Positions 16,424-24,633 of a DNA stretch of 48,042 nt are shown in pieces. Source of the DNA: Bacteroidales bacterium UBA1714 (GTDB lineage: Bacteria; Bacteroidota; Bacteroidia; Bacteroidales; Paludibacteraceae); assembly GCA_002317295.1 (NCBI GenBank), contig DCIY01000026.1, forward strand, positions 1-48,042, in the 5' to 3' direction. Position numbers and translations under genes: made by a program. The notes beneath the pieces were generated by a model. The model was not told the origin of the DNA. It saw only the letters and a program-made list of their open reading frames with translations, and did not search any database. Within the stretch, counting starts at the first letter, position 1. Each line of letters opens with the position of its first letter.

Positions 16424-18736
16424 ATGATCATGAAAAAAATCTTGTTTTTTCTCGGACTATGTCTGAGCGTTTGTTGTTGGGCATCCGGTATGATTGATAT
16501 GGGAGGAACCCAAGCCGTACTGGATACCTTAGAGCATTATCAGGTAGGTCCGGGCACCTATTACACCCACATGAATGTGATTCGTGGTTCGAAAGAGCGC
16601 CACGTGTACATGCTCGATGTGGATATGACCAATCCCTATGTCAAACTCGAACCCGTACAAGCCAATGATCGTTTGGGTTCGCTGGAGACGTTGAGCAGTA
16701 TGTATCATCGTTTGGATGGTCCCAATCACCGCATGATAGGCGGAATGAACGGATGTTTCTTTGTAACCAACAGCAATATTGCAGCGGATCCTGACCACTA
16801 TGCCGGCATGCTGTATCAGCCTTTTCAGGGCGCAGCAGCCAATGGGGTAATTATGATTGAGCCCAACACATGGAACATTGGTTGGCCCAATGAAGAAAAC
16901 TACGAAATGGGATTTTTGGCTGTAGACACGGCCAACAGGGCTTATGTCAATTGCATTCGTTGGGAGGGTCAGTTGTTTGCGCATAACGACACTTTTCCTA
17001 TTTTGAATGTCAACCGTCCACGCACTTATGTTACGGAAGATCGCATTGGTTTGTTTAACCACTACATGGGCAGCACAGGCACTCCGGTCAATGCATGTCA
17101 GGAAGTGGTGTTTGACATTGACCACTGGGGACTGAACCAGATGCTGCACGGCACGGTCACTTCGGTGAATACCACGGGAGGTACCATCTTGACGATGGGT
17201 CAGGCGGCTATGCAGGGTTTTCAGGCGGGTCGTACATTTTTGGAATCGTTACAAGTAGGAGATACATTTTCCATCCACTTAGGGTTGCTCATTCCGGATG
17301 ACAGCATTCGTCCGCAACTGTTGGAAATGATTGGAGGTAACGCTCAGGTGATGATGCATGGCAAACTGCTTCAACGCAATACCACAGAGCCCTATAATAC
17401 CAACGATTATCCTCGTCCGTTAATTGGAACCAACGAGGCCGGAGATCACGTTTGGATGATAGAATGTGCCAAACCGGGTATGCCAACCAAAGACGGTTGT
17501 TATATTCTGCAATCGTTCGGCGCGACGAATGTAGCCTGCTCGGATGGTGGCGGATCTGCCCAAATGGACCTGTTTGGTGAAAACATGTTTGCCACCACCG
17601 AAGGTGAACCTCGTGGTGTGGGCAATGCTATCTTTGTGGTGGCCACGTGTGATGATTCTGATCAGGCAGGGCAGATGCAATTTTTAGATCCCCTGTCCGC
17701 CATACCATCCTATGCCTCGTATGAGCCCACCTTACGGGCCTGGACACAGGAAGGGATGTTTATCAGTCACCGCTATCAGGGGCACACGCTGAGTTGTGAG
17801 CCAGAGTCTCTGGGAACCATATCCGAAGATGGGCATGTATTTACTGCCAATCCCATTGATGCCTCCGGTTTACTGATTGCATCCTGCGGCACTACGCAAG
17901 TGCAGACGCCTATTGAAATCAGAGAGGGGCAAATGCGCATTTTGTATGACAGCATCGTGCTGGGTAATCAGGATTATGCCATAGAAGTGGAAGCTTTGGC
18001 AGGTGATTTGCGTTTGCCCATGCAGTCACAAGCTCTTGACTGGAGTGTGGTGGCTGAGGATAACTCGGTCGTCAGTGTGGATGAAAACGGCAAACTGCAT
18101 GGGGATCACAATGGTAAAGCGCAGGTTATTGGCACATTATCGGATCAGTCTGATACATTGTATGTGCAGGTGGAACAAGCGTTTGCGCCTCGCATGAGTG
18201 AACGCAATGATTCGGTTTGCGCCCACATGCATCGATTCCCCATGGATACCACCTTTGCATTCTCCAGCACCCGTAACGCTTCGGTATCGATACCTATCCA
18301 GATGTTGTTATATGGAAATCCTGATTCCGTGATTATTCTCGCGCAGTCCACGGCCGATGTGCAAACGCTCGAATTGGAATACCATACGGCTCAGGGTGAG
18401 GTTAATAAGTACAAGATATCCGGGAACAGCCCTGAAAGCGGTGCTTTCGTCTTCCATTTTGATTTGAGCAAAATGGCGGATATCACCCGTCAAGGCATTC
18501 ATCCCATCGGAATCGATGTGGCCAAATTTGCCATCAAAGATCCCGTTAAGAATAAGAGTTACTCGTTGAGCATTGAGGATATTATCCTATGCTACCGGAA
18601 CTGGAAAGAGTTTACTGCCCTGGAATGGTTGAGTGCGGAGTCTGGTATGGATGCCGTCAAAGTAATCATTGATGGGCGACTGTATATCGTGCGCGATCAT
18701 CATTTATTGGACGCACACGGGCGCATCGTACATTAA
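16424..18736 (+). CDS. Secreted phosphodiester glycosidase (NAGPA/DUF2233 family) with C-terminal tail
   Basis: 770 aa. A signal peptide ends about CCWASG. The N-terminal half is a NAGPA-type phosphodiester glycosidase domain: the family core is visible in HRMIGGMNGCFF (near 105), RPLIGTNEAG (near 325) and SDGGGSAQMDLFG with Asp374. The reference enzyme removes GlcNAc from a GlcNAc-1-phosphodiester. Bacterial homologues are thought to act on glycan phosphodiesters. The second half holds Ig-like regions, one Big_2-like (NSVVSVDENGKLHGDHNGKAQVIG). The last ~25 residues match the end of the GHL10 hydrolase at 256-2763, consistent with type IX-like export or surface retention. A strong terminator follows. 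Its operon with murQ and nagA suggests it releases amino sugars for the pathway; the natural substrate is unknown. Confidence 0.85.
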   Translation: MIMKKILFFLGLCLSVCCWASGMIDMGGTQAVLDTLEHYQVGPGTYYTHMNVIRGSKERHVYMLDVDMTNPYVKLEPVQANDRLGSLETLSSMYHRLDGPNHRMIGGMNGCFFVTNSNIAADPDHYAGMLYQPFQGAAANGVIMIEPNTWNIGWPNEENYEMGFLAVDTANRAYVNCIRWEGQLFAHNDTFPILNVNRPRTYVTEDRIGLFNHYMGSTGTPVNACQEVVFDIDHWGLNQMLHGTVTSVNTTGGTILTMGQAAMQGFQAGRTFLESLQVGDTFSIHLGLLIPDDSIRPQLLEMIGGNAQVMMHGKLLQRNTTEPYNTNDYPRPLIGTNEAGDHVWMIECAKPGMPTKDGCYILQSFGATNVACSDGGGSAQMDLFGENMFATTEGEPRGVGNAIFVVATCDDSDQAGQMQFLDPLSAIPSYASYEPTLRAWTQEGMFISHRYQGHTLSCEPESLGTISEDGHVFTANPIDASGLLIASCGTTQVQTPIEIREGQMRILYDSIVLGNQDYAIEVEALAGDLRLPMQSQALDWSVVAEDNSVVSVDENGKLHGDHNGKAQVIGTLSDQSDTLYVQVEQAFAPRMSERNDSVCAHMHRFPMDTTFAFSSTRNASVSIPIQMLLYGNPDSVIILAQSTADVQTLELEYHTAQGEVNKYKISGNSPESGAFVFHFDLSKMADITRQGIHPIGIDVAKFAIKDPVKNKSYSLSIEDIILCYRNWKEFTALEWLSAESGMDAVKVIIDGRLYIVRDHHLLDAHGRIVH

Positions 18737-18759
18737 GACGCACTCGCGATAAAAGTAAG

Positions 18760-18797
18760 AACCGCCAGAAGAATGTATGCTTTTGGCGGTTTTTTTA
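18760..18797 (+). terminator. Rho-independent terminator of the murQ-nagA operon
   Basis: AACCGCCA pairs with TGGCGGTT across a 16-nt loop, followed by a run of seven T. It lies 24 bp past the stop codon of the phosphodiester glycosidase gene. Confidence 0.9.
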
Positions 18798-18806
18798 TGC
18801 TCTTTT

Positions 18807-18866
18807 CTGCCAAATTGGCAGTCAACCTGCAACCTTTTGTGGCAAATACGGGTAAAAATGGTTTTG
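18807..18866 (+). promoter_or_regulatory. dnaK promoter with upstream palindrome
   Basis: A perfect inverted repeat CTGCCAA-A-TTGGCAG lies at 18807-18821. Fourteen bp on, TTTG (18836-18839) and TGGTTTTG (18859-18866) are spaced by 19 bp, fitting the Bacteroidetes consensus except for TG instead of TA in the -7 box. No CIRCE element is present, so the palindrome is the likely heat-shock control site. The leader also carries GGCC-TGGC-GGCC (18896-18907) and the AT-rich ATTAAAAATTTAAAA (18923-18937). Confidence 0.6.
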
Positions 18867-18946
18867 GCATAGCGTTTGGAGAAGATAGGGCAAACGGCCT
18901 GGCGGCCTATTGAAAATCAGATATTAAAAATTTAAAACATACAATT

Positions 18947-20878
18947 ATGAGTAAGATTATTGGTATTGACCTGGGAACAACAAACTCCTGCGTCGCAGTT
19001 ATGGAAGGCAATGAGCCTGTAGTGATCACCAACAGTGAGGGTAAGCGCACCACTCCGAGTGTGATTGGATTTGTAGATGGTGGTGAGCGCAAAGTGGGCG
19101 ATCCTGCCAAGCGTCAAGCAATTACCAACCCCACCAAGACGGTAAACTCCATCAAGCGTTTTATGGGTGAGAGTTATGATCGTCTGAGTCAGGAAATTTC
19201 CCGTGTGCCCTATAAGGTAGTCAAAGGGGACAATAATACTCCTCGCGTAGATATTGATGGTCGTTTGTATACGCCTCAAGAGATCAGCGCCATTATTCTG
19301 CAGAAAATGAAGAAGACGGCAGAAGATTATTTGGGACAAGAGGTGACGGAAGCTGTGATTACCGTTCCTGCCTATTTTAATGACAGTCAGCGTCAAGCCA
19401 CCAAGGAGGCTGGTGAGATTGCCGGGTTGAATGTACGTCGTATTGTGAATGAGCCTACGGCAGCTGCATTGGCATATGGTTTGGACAAAGCCAACAAAGA
19501 CATGAAGATTGTGGTCTTTGACTGCGGTGGCGGAACGCACGATGTATCCATTTTGGAATTGGGTGATGGTGTATTTGAAGTAAAAGCAACTGCAGGTGAT
19601 ACCCACCTGGGTGGTGATGATTTCGATCATCGTATTATCGAATGGCTCGTTCAGGAGTTCAAGAACGAGAACGGAGGTGCCGATTTGAGCAAGGATCCTA
19701 TGGCTATGCAACGTCTGAAAGAGGCTGCAGAAAAGGCTAAGATTGAGCTTAGTAACACCACGTCCACCGAAATCAATCTGCCGTACATTATGCCGGTGAA
19801 TGGTGTTCCTGCCCACCTGGTAAAGACTTTAAGCCGTCAAAAGTTTGAGATGCTGATTGAGGATTTGATTCAACGCACGATTGCTCCTTGCGAAACCTGC
19901 TTAAAAAATGCCAATTTGAGCAAATCGGATATCAACGAAGTGATTTTGGTAGGTGGTTCTACCCGTATTCCGGCTATTCAGGCTGCGGTAAAGAATTTCT
20001 TTGGCAAAGAGCCTAACAAGAGCGTGAATCCCGACGAAGTTGTGGCTGTAGGTGCTGCTATTCAGGGGGGTGTATTGACCGGTGAAGTGAAAGATGTATT
20101 GTTGCTCGATGTAACTCCGTTAAGTCTGGGTATTGAGACCATGGGTGGCGTTATGACCCGCATGATTGAGGCGAACACAACCATTCCGACCAAGAAACAG
20201 GAAGTATTCACCACTGCAGTGGACAACCAGCCCAGTGTAGAGATCAAAGTGCTGCAAGGCGAACGTCCCATGGCTGCACAAAACAAGCAAATTGGTATTT
20301 TCCATTTGGACGGTATTATGCCGGCCCGTCGTGGTGAACCGCAAATTGAAGTCACCTTTGATATTGATGCCAATGGTATCCTTAATGTAACCGCCAAGGA
20401 CAAGGCGACCGGTAAGGAGCAAAAGATTCGTATTGAAGCTTCCAGCGGATTGAGCGACGACGAAATCAAGCGTATGAAAGCGGAAGCGGAAGCCAATGCC
20501 GAAGCGGATAAGAAGGCCAAAGAGCAGGTTGAGAAACTCAACAAGGCAGATGCCACCATTTTCCAGACGGAGAAACAATTGGCAGAATTGGGAGATAAGA
20601 TTCCTGCAGACAAAAAAGCTCCTATTGAAGAAGCTTTGAAGAACCTCAAAGAGGCTTATGAAAAGAAGGATGCTGATTTGTGCGAAAAGTACAACAACGA
20701 ACTGATGACTGCGTTCCAGGCTGCCAGTCAGGATATGTATGCTGCCGCTAATGCTGCCAATGCACAGAATGCAGGAGCCCAGGGCAACCCACAAGGTCCT
20801 TTTAGCGGACAACAGGGCGGATCCAGCAAAGATAACAACAATGGCGCTGAGGATGTTGATTTCGAAGAAGTAAAATAA
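18947..20878 (+). CDS. dnaK: Hsp70 chaperone DnaK
   Basis: 643 aa, full length. IGIDLGTTNSCVAVMEG opens the ATPase domain. AVITVPAYFNDSQRQATK, the phosphate-2 loop DCGGGTHDVSILELGDGVFEVKAT and the adenosine motif VGGSTRIPAIQ are intact. The substrate-binding domain begins near 390 after the linker DVLLLDVTPLSLGIE. The lid is followed by a Gln/Gly-rich tail ending EDVDFEEVK. DnaK folds nascent and stress-damaged proteins with DnaJ and GrpE, neither of which is nearby. His replaces the usual Phe or Thr in GGGTxDVS, a minor change. A BspA-like gene starts 12 bp downstream. Confidence 0.98.
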   Translation: MSKIIGIDLGTTNSCVAVMEGNEPVVITNSEGKRTTPSVIGFVDGGERKVGDPAKRQAITNPTKTVNSIKRFMGESYDRLSQEISRVPYKVVKGDNNTPRVDIDGRLYTPQEISAIILQKMKKTAEDYLGQEVTEAVITVPAYFNDSQRQATKEAGEIAGLNVRRIVNEPTAAALAYGLDKANKDMKIVVFDCGGGTHDVSILELGDGVFEVKATAGDTHLGGDDFDHRIIEWLVQEFKNENGGADLSKDPMAMQRLKEAAEKAKIELSNTTSTEINLPYIMPVNGVPAHLVKTLSRQKFEMLIEDLIQRTIAPCETCLKNANLSKSDINEVILVGGSTRIPAIQAAVKNFFGKEPNKSVNPDEVVAVGAAIQGGVLTGEVKDVLLLDVTPLSLGIETMGGVMTRMIEANTTIPTKKQEVFTTAVDNQPSVEIKVLQGERPMAAQNKQIGIFHLDGIMPARRGEPQIEVTFDIDANGILNVTAKDKATGKEQKIRIEASSGLSDDEIKRMKAEAEANAEADKKAKEQVEKLNKADATIFQTEKQLAELGDKIPADKKAPIEEALKNLKEAYEKKDADLCEKYNNELMTAFQAASQDMYAAANAANAQNAGAQGNPQGPFSGQQGGSSKDNNNGAEDVDFEEVK

Positions 20879-20890
20879 GCCTTGAGACCT

Positions 20891-22606
20891 ATGATGTCCA
20901 TACACAAACTAATGCTCGCGGTGTTGGCCGCGGGCATTAGTGTTATCATTGATGCCCAGGAAACGGCCATGTTTCAGGATATTCGTTATATCCTCGATCC
21001 AGTTACTCTCACCGCAGAAGTGGGCAGCAATCCGACCGTACAGGGCGATTTATCCATTCCTGCCACGATTGTGGTAGGTCAAGACACCTATCGCGTAACG
21101 GAGATATCCGACAAAGCATTCAAGGGTGACAAGATGCTCACCGGCATCGTTCTGCCAGAAAGCATTGAGCGCGTTTATCGGTCCGCCTTTGAAGGTACTG
21201 CGCTCATTCAGGACAAAGAGTTATGGGAAGATGGAGTATTGGTCATTGATCATATTCTGATTGCGAGTGACAAGACCATCAAACCTCGTTACGAAGTTCC
21301 CTTGGACATTCGTGTGATAGCCTGTGGTGCTTTTGAAGGCAACAAGGCAATCACCCATGTCACCCTACCCGAAGGATTAACCAAAATTGATCACGAGGTA
21401 TTCAAGAACTGTAAGAATCTGGAACGCATCAACATCCCACAATCCGTTACCCAATTGGGAGAAGATATTCTGGACGGAACCGCTATTTTTAAGGATGATC
21501 ACAAATGGAAAAAAGGTGTTTTATATGTAGACGGATGTGCATTCAAAGTCAGCGATGAGGCTCCGGCCAAGTTCACTTTCTATGACAAAAAAGGCAAGTC
21601 TCCTGTTCGGTTGATTGCGGGAGGTGCTTTCAAAAACAATAACACCATCAAAACCATTACCATACCGGATGGCATTACAGAAATTCCCAATGCGGCTTTT
21701 TACAAATGTTCTGCCTTACAGGAGGTGATTATTCCTGCCAGCGTCAAACGAGTCGGGATGTACGCTTTCTACGAGTGTGGATTGCTTAAGAGTGCCTTAT
21801 TACCCGAGTCGTTGGAGTATTTGGGAGCGGGTGCATTCTATGGATGTGAGAACCTCAAAAATCAGCGATTGGGGGCCAAAATCAAATGCATTGACACCGG
21901 AACATTTTTCCTATGCCGCAGCATTAATCACATCGAGTTTCCCAATGAGTTGATTCGCATCGGAGACGGAGCCTTTGCCGGTTGTACGGGGTTGGAAGAT
22001 ATCACGCTTCCTGAATCCCTGCAATGGATAGGTGAAAACGCTTTTTCAGGATGCAGTCGATTTACGCAAATCATCGTTCCGACCCAAGTCAACGAACTCA
22101 AGAAAGGGGTGTTTGCCGATTGTAGTCATTTGTATCGGATCAGCCTGCCAGATGGACTCTATGCCATTGGCGATGAAGCCTTTAAAAATTGCATTCAGCT
22201 GGAGAAAATCAATCTTCCCTACACCACCTTCCGCATTGGGCAGGCAGCATTCTTTCACTGCCAGAGTTTGGAATATATACTGATTCCGGAGCAGGTGCAT
22301 ATGATTGAAAAAGGGGCTTTCCAAGATTGCAAAGTGTTAACAACCATCAGCATTCCTCAAAACGTAGAACGCATCGAATCCCAAGTGTTTATGAACTGCA
22401 CCGGCATGCTATCCATTCAGTTGCCCAATACAATTAAGCACATTGATTCGCAAGCGTTTTACAATTGTCGAGTCTTGAAGAAAATCGATTGGCCAAAGGA
22501 TTTGGAAACCATTGGAGAAGAGGCTTTTAAGGGCTGCAATCATCTTAAGACAGGTCACCTGCCGGAAAATGTGATTGTGGACAAAAAGGCGTTTGACAGT
22601 AAGTAA
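20891..22606 (+). CDS. Secreted BspA-type leucine-rich repeat protein
   Basis: 571 aa from the ATG at 20891 (a TTG start at 20882 is possible but less likely). A signal peptide (LMLAVLAAGISVIIDAQ) is followed by a beta-rich N-terminal region and about 14 LRR_5/BspA repeats of about 23 residues, with the pattern I-x-x-x-A-F-x-x-C-x-x-L-x-x-I-x-I-P. Two repeats are interrupted by longer inserts near residues 105-125 and 200-225. BspA proteins of oral and gut Bacteroidetes bind host or bacterial surface proteins. No C-terminal sorting tail is visible: the protein ends directly after a repeat. Reading on from dnaK after 12 bp is unusual for a surface protein. Confidence 0.88.
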   Translation: MMSIHKLMLAVLAAGISVIIDAQETAMFQDIRYILDPVTLTAEVGSNPTVQGDLSIPATIVVGQDTYRVTEISDKAFKGDKMLTGIVLPESIERVYRSAFEGTALIQDKELWEDGVLVIDHILIASDKTIKPRYEVPLDIRVIACGAFEGNKAITHVTLPEGLTKIDHEVFKNCKNLERINIPQSVTQLGEDILDGTAIFKDDHKWKKGVLYVDGCAFKVSDEAPAKFTFYDKKGKSPVRLIAGGAFKNNNTIKTITIPDGITEIPNAAFYKCSALQEVIIPASVKRVGMYAFYECGLLKSALLPESLEYLGAGAFYGCENLKNQRLGAKIKCIDTGTFFLCRSINHIEFPNELIRIGDGAFAGCTGLEDITLPESLQWIGENAFSGCSRFTQIIVPTQVNELKKGVFADCSHLYRISLPDGLYAIGDEAFKNCIQLEKINLPYTTFRIGQAAFFHCQSLEYILIPEQVHMIEKGAFQDCKVLTTISIPQNVERIESQVFMNCTGMLSIQLPNTIKHIDSQAFYNCRVLKKIDWPKDLETIGEEAFKGCNHLKTGHLPENVIVDKKAFDSK

Positions 22607-22657
22607 GGGCTGGAGCCCCAGGTAAGAGGTAAGAGGTAAGAGGTAAGAGGTAAGAGG
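22607..22657. repeat. Mini-hairpin plus TAAGAGG x5 immediately before ispE
   Basis: A perfect GGGCT-GG-AGCCC hairpin (22607-22618) is followed by five exact TAAGAGG copies (22623-22657) that end one base before the ispE ATG. Each copy contains AAGAGG, which resembles a Shine-Dalgarno core, so copy number could affect translation start. Confidence 0.9.
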
Positions 22658-22658
22658 T

Positions 22659-23483
22659 ATGAAACTGAAAGCGAATTGTAAGATTAATCTGAACTTGCAT
22701 ATTCTCCATCAGCGGGAAGACGGATACCACAATTTGGACAGCGTATTCTATCCCGTTTATGGACTGTATGACGAGTTGGAGGTATGCCCTATTGCGCATG
22801 CTGCTCCCCATATTGTATTTCATCAAAAAGGTATTATTGCCGACTGTGATACAGAAAAGAACCTGGTCGTTCGCTGCTACCATAGGATGCAGACACAATT
22901 TCCCCAAATAGGTGCGGTGGAAGTCACTCTTACCAAACATGTACCATTTGGGGCCGGATTGGGAGGAGGCTCCAGCGATGCAGCGCATATGGCCATCGCG
23001 CTCAATGATCTTTTTCAATTGGGATTAAGTCAGGAACAATTGGCGCACCAGGTCAGCGTTCTTGGGGCCGATTGCCCATTCTTTATTTACAACAAAGCCT
23101 GTCATGCTCAAGGAATCGGGGATATTCTCTCTCCCATAGACCTGTCTTTATCCGGTCAACGACTGATTCTTATTAAACCAGACGTGGCGGTTTCGACCAA
23201 AGAAGCCTATGAGGGTTGCCATCCGACGGCGCCATCGGATGTTCCATTCGCCCTATTCAGCGGAAACGATTTTGAGACCACGGTATTTGCCAAGCATCCG
23301 TTATTGGAAGAGATTAAAAAGCGCCTACTTGACGCAGGCGCTTATTATGCAGCTATGTCCGGTTCCGGTTCAACTATTTTTGGCCTTTTCCAACACGATG
23401 CGGAATGTGGTGCCAACGCCCAATTGAGAAGACTTGAGCAAGAGATGTCCTCCATGATAGTCTTCAATGATACGCTTGCTTAA
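22659..23483 (+). CDS. ispE: 4-diphosphocytidyl-2-C-methylerythritol kinase
   Basis: 274 aa GHMP kinase of the non-mevalonate isoprenoid pathway. It phosphorylates CDP-methylerythritol at the 2-OH with ATP. KANCKINLNLHILHQREDGYHNLDSVF is the N-terminal substrate motif, PFGAGLGGGSSDAA (near 92-105) is the ATP loop, and GSGSTIFGLF (235-244) is the C-terminal GHMP motif. The last 37 codons overlap the 3' end of the convergent histidine kinase gene by 114 bp, yet both reading frames keep conserved family motifs there. Preceded by the TAAGAGG array. Confidence 0.95.
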   Translation: MKLKANCKINLNLHILHQREDGYHNLDSVFYPVYGLYDELEVCPIAHAAPHIVFHQKGIIADCDTEKNLVVRCYHRMQTQFPQIGAVEVTLTKHVPFGAGLGGGSSDAAHMAIALNDLFQLGLSQEQLAHQVSVLGADCPFFIYNKACHAQGIGDILSPIDLSLSGQRLILIKPDVAVSTKEAYEGCHPTAPSDVPFALFSGNDFETTVFAKHPLLEEIKKRLLDAGAYYAAMSGSGSTIFGLFQHDAECGANAQLRRLEQEMSSMIVFNDTLA

Positions 23484-24497
23484 GCTCAAGCCAAGTCCCC
23501 ATCCCCGTTGCTTACTTGTAAATCCGGGTAAGAAAATTTTGCGCTGCGTCTTGCGATCCATTCCTCGTCCGTTATCCGACACCTCCACGCAATATTTATC
23601 CTCATTTTCCAGAAGGGTAATGTGTATCTTCCCCACTCCACTCATGGCGTCAACTGCATTGCGAATGAGATTTTCCAATACCCAGCCAAACAAGGGGGCA
23701 TTCAGAGGCACCTGAGCCGGGGTTTGAGAATCCACTTCCCATACAATCTGCACCTTATCGCTCAAGCGGGTGCGCATATAGTTGACAATGTATGAAATTT
23801 GGAGTTTCAAATCCTGATTCTCCAAATCCGGCATACTGCCTATCTTGGAAAAGCGTTCGGTAATGGTTTGAAGTCGGGTTATATCCTGTCGCATCAAGGG
23901 AATATTGGTATCATCAGGATAAGTACTTTCCAACAATTCCTGCCAAGCATTTAAGGACGATATTGGTGTTCCCAGTTGGTGAGCCGTCTCTTTGCTCAAG
24001 CCAGCCCAAACACGATTTTGCTCACTGCGTTGTGCCACGCTCAAGGTCACAATGGCGATTAAGAAAAAGAGAAAAATCAAACCAAATTCGATATACGGGA
24101 ACCATTTCAATTGGCGCAACAGAGTCGAATCGTCATAGTATATATACTGCTTTCCCCATTGACCCAAGTCTATCGTAATCGGTCCATGAAGGGAAGTCGG
24201 ATTCTTACAAGCCCGATTCACATTACGCATAGCAAGTACCTGATTATCAGAGTCTAACAGATAAGCAGGAATGGTTGTATTGGATTCAATAATCTCATTA
24301 ACGAAGGATATATCGTCCTCTTCTGATGCCAGATTCAGTTGTTCTTCAGCAGCCGCCCATATTTTCATTTTACTCTCTTCGGCGAGGGCCAATTGGCGAG
24401 CGAGGTTATTGGTAAAAAGAACGGAAGTAACCACCAACAACAGGGCAAAAAGCAAGATAATAGAACTTAATTTGTAGGACGAAAATGTATGTTTCAT
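23370..24497 (-). CDS. Membrane-bound sensor histidine kinase (orphan)
   Basis: 375 aa from the ATG at 24497. An upstream TTG-type start at 24551 would lie before the mapped promoter, so it is rejected. Two membrane helices (about 11-30 and 137-155) enclose a sensor domain of about 105 residues, probably periplasmic. The cytoplasmic part has the H-box KETAHQLGTPISSL (His173), N-box LENLIRNAVDAM, G1 VSDNGRGMD and G2 GWGLGLSLSKRI. No HAMP or receiver domain is present and no response regulator gene is adjacent, so its partner is elsewhere. Its 3' end overlaps ispE by 114 bp tail-to-tail. Signal unknown. Confidence 0.92.
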   Translation of the reverse strand: MKHTFSSYKLSSIILLFALLLVVTSVLFTNNLARQLALAEESKMKIWAAAEEQLNLASEEDDISFVNEIIESNTTIPAYLLDSDNQVLAMRNVNRACKNPTSLHGPITIDLGQWGKQYIYYDDSTLLRQLKWFPYIEFGLIFLFFLIAIVTLSVAQRSEQNRVWAGLSKETAHQLGTPISSLNAWQELLESTYPDDTNIPLMRQDITRLQTITERFSKIGSMPDLENQDLKLQISYIVNYMRTRLSDKVQIVWEVDSQTPAQVPLNAPLFGWVLENLIRNAVDAMSGVGKIHITLLENEDKYCVEVSDNGRGMDRKTQRKIFLPGFTSKQRGWGLGLSLSKRIIEDYHGGHLLLKSSQLGVGTTFRIVLEKAKNS

Positions 24498-24521
24498 GTT
24501 ACAAAAATAAATTTCAGCGTG

Positions 24522-24552
24522 CAAAGGTAGTAAAAAATTTGCATATGTCAAA
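24522..24552 (-). promoter_or_regulatory. Histidine kinase promoter, interlocked with the mce promoter
   Basis: Minus-strand TTTG (24549-24552) and TACCTTTG (24522-24529) are spaced by 19 bp. This -33 box lies inside the spacer of the plus-strand promoter at 24538-24569. Confidence 0.75.
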
Positions 24553-24569
24553 ATATTGTTGTAACTTTG
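24538..24569 (+). promoter_or_regulatory. Promoter of the methylmalonyl-CoA decarboxylase operon
   Basis: TTTG (24538-24541) and TAACTTTG (24562-24569) are spaced by 20 bp, a perfect consensus match. It drives mce and the genes to mtaB with a leader of about 58 nt that is A-rich and without Shine-Dalgarno. Confidence 0.8.
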
Positions 24570-24633
24570 CGCGGATTTTTGGCAAAAAAATCAACAAGAC
24601 ACTAAATTTCTAACAAAATAAAATTTTAACATT

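Noticed and set aside
18865..18880. Sigma-54-like site TGGCAT-N5-TTGGA upstream of dnaK
   Set aside because: The invariant GC of the -12 element is GG here, and a better Bacteroidetes-type promoter overlaps it.
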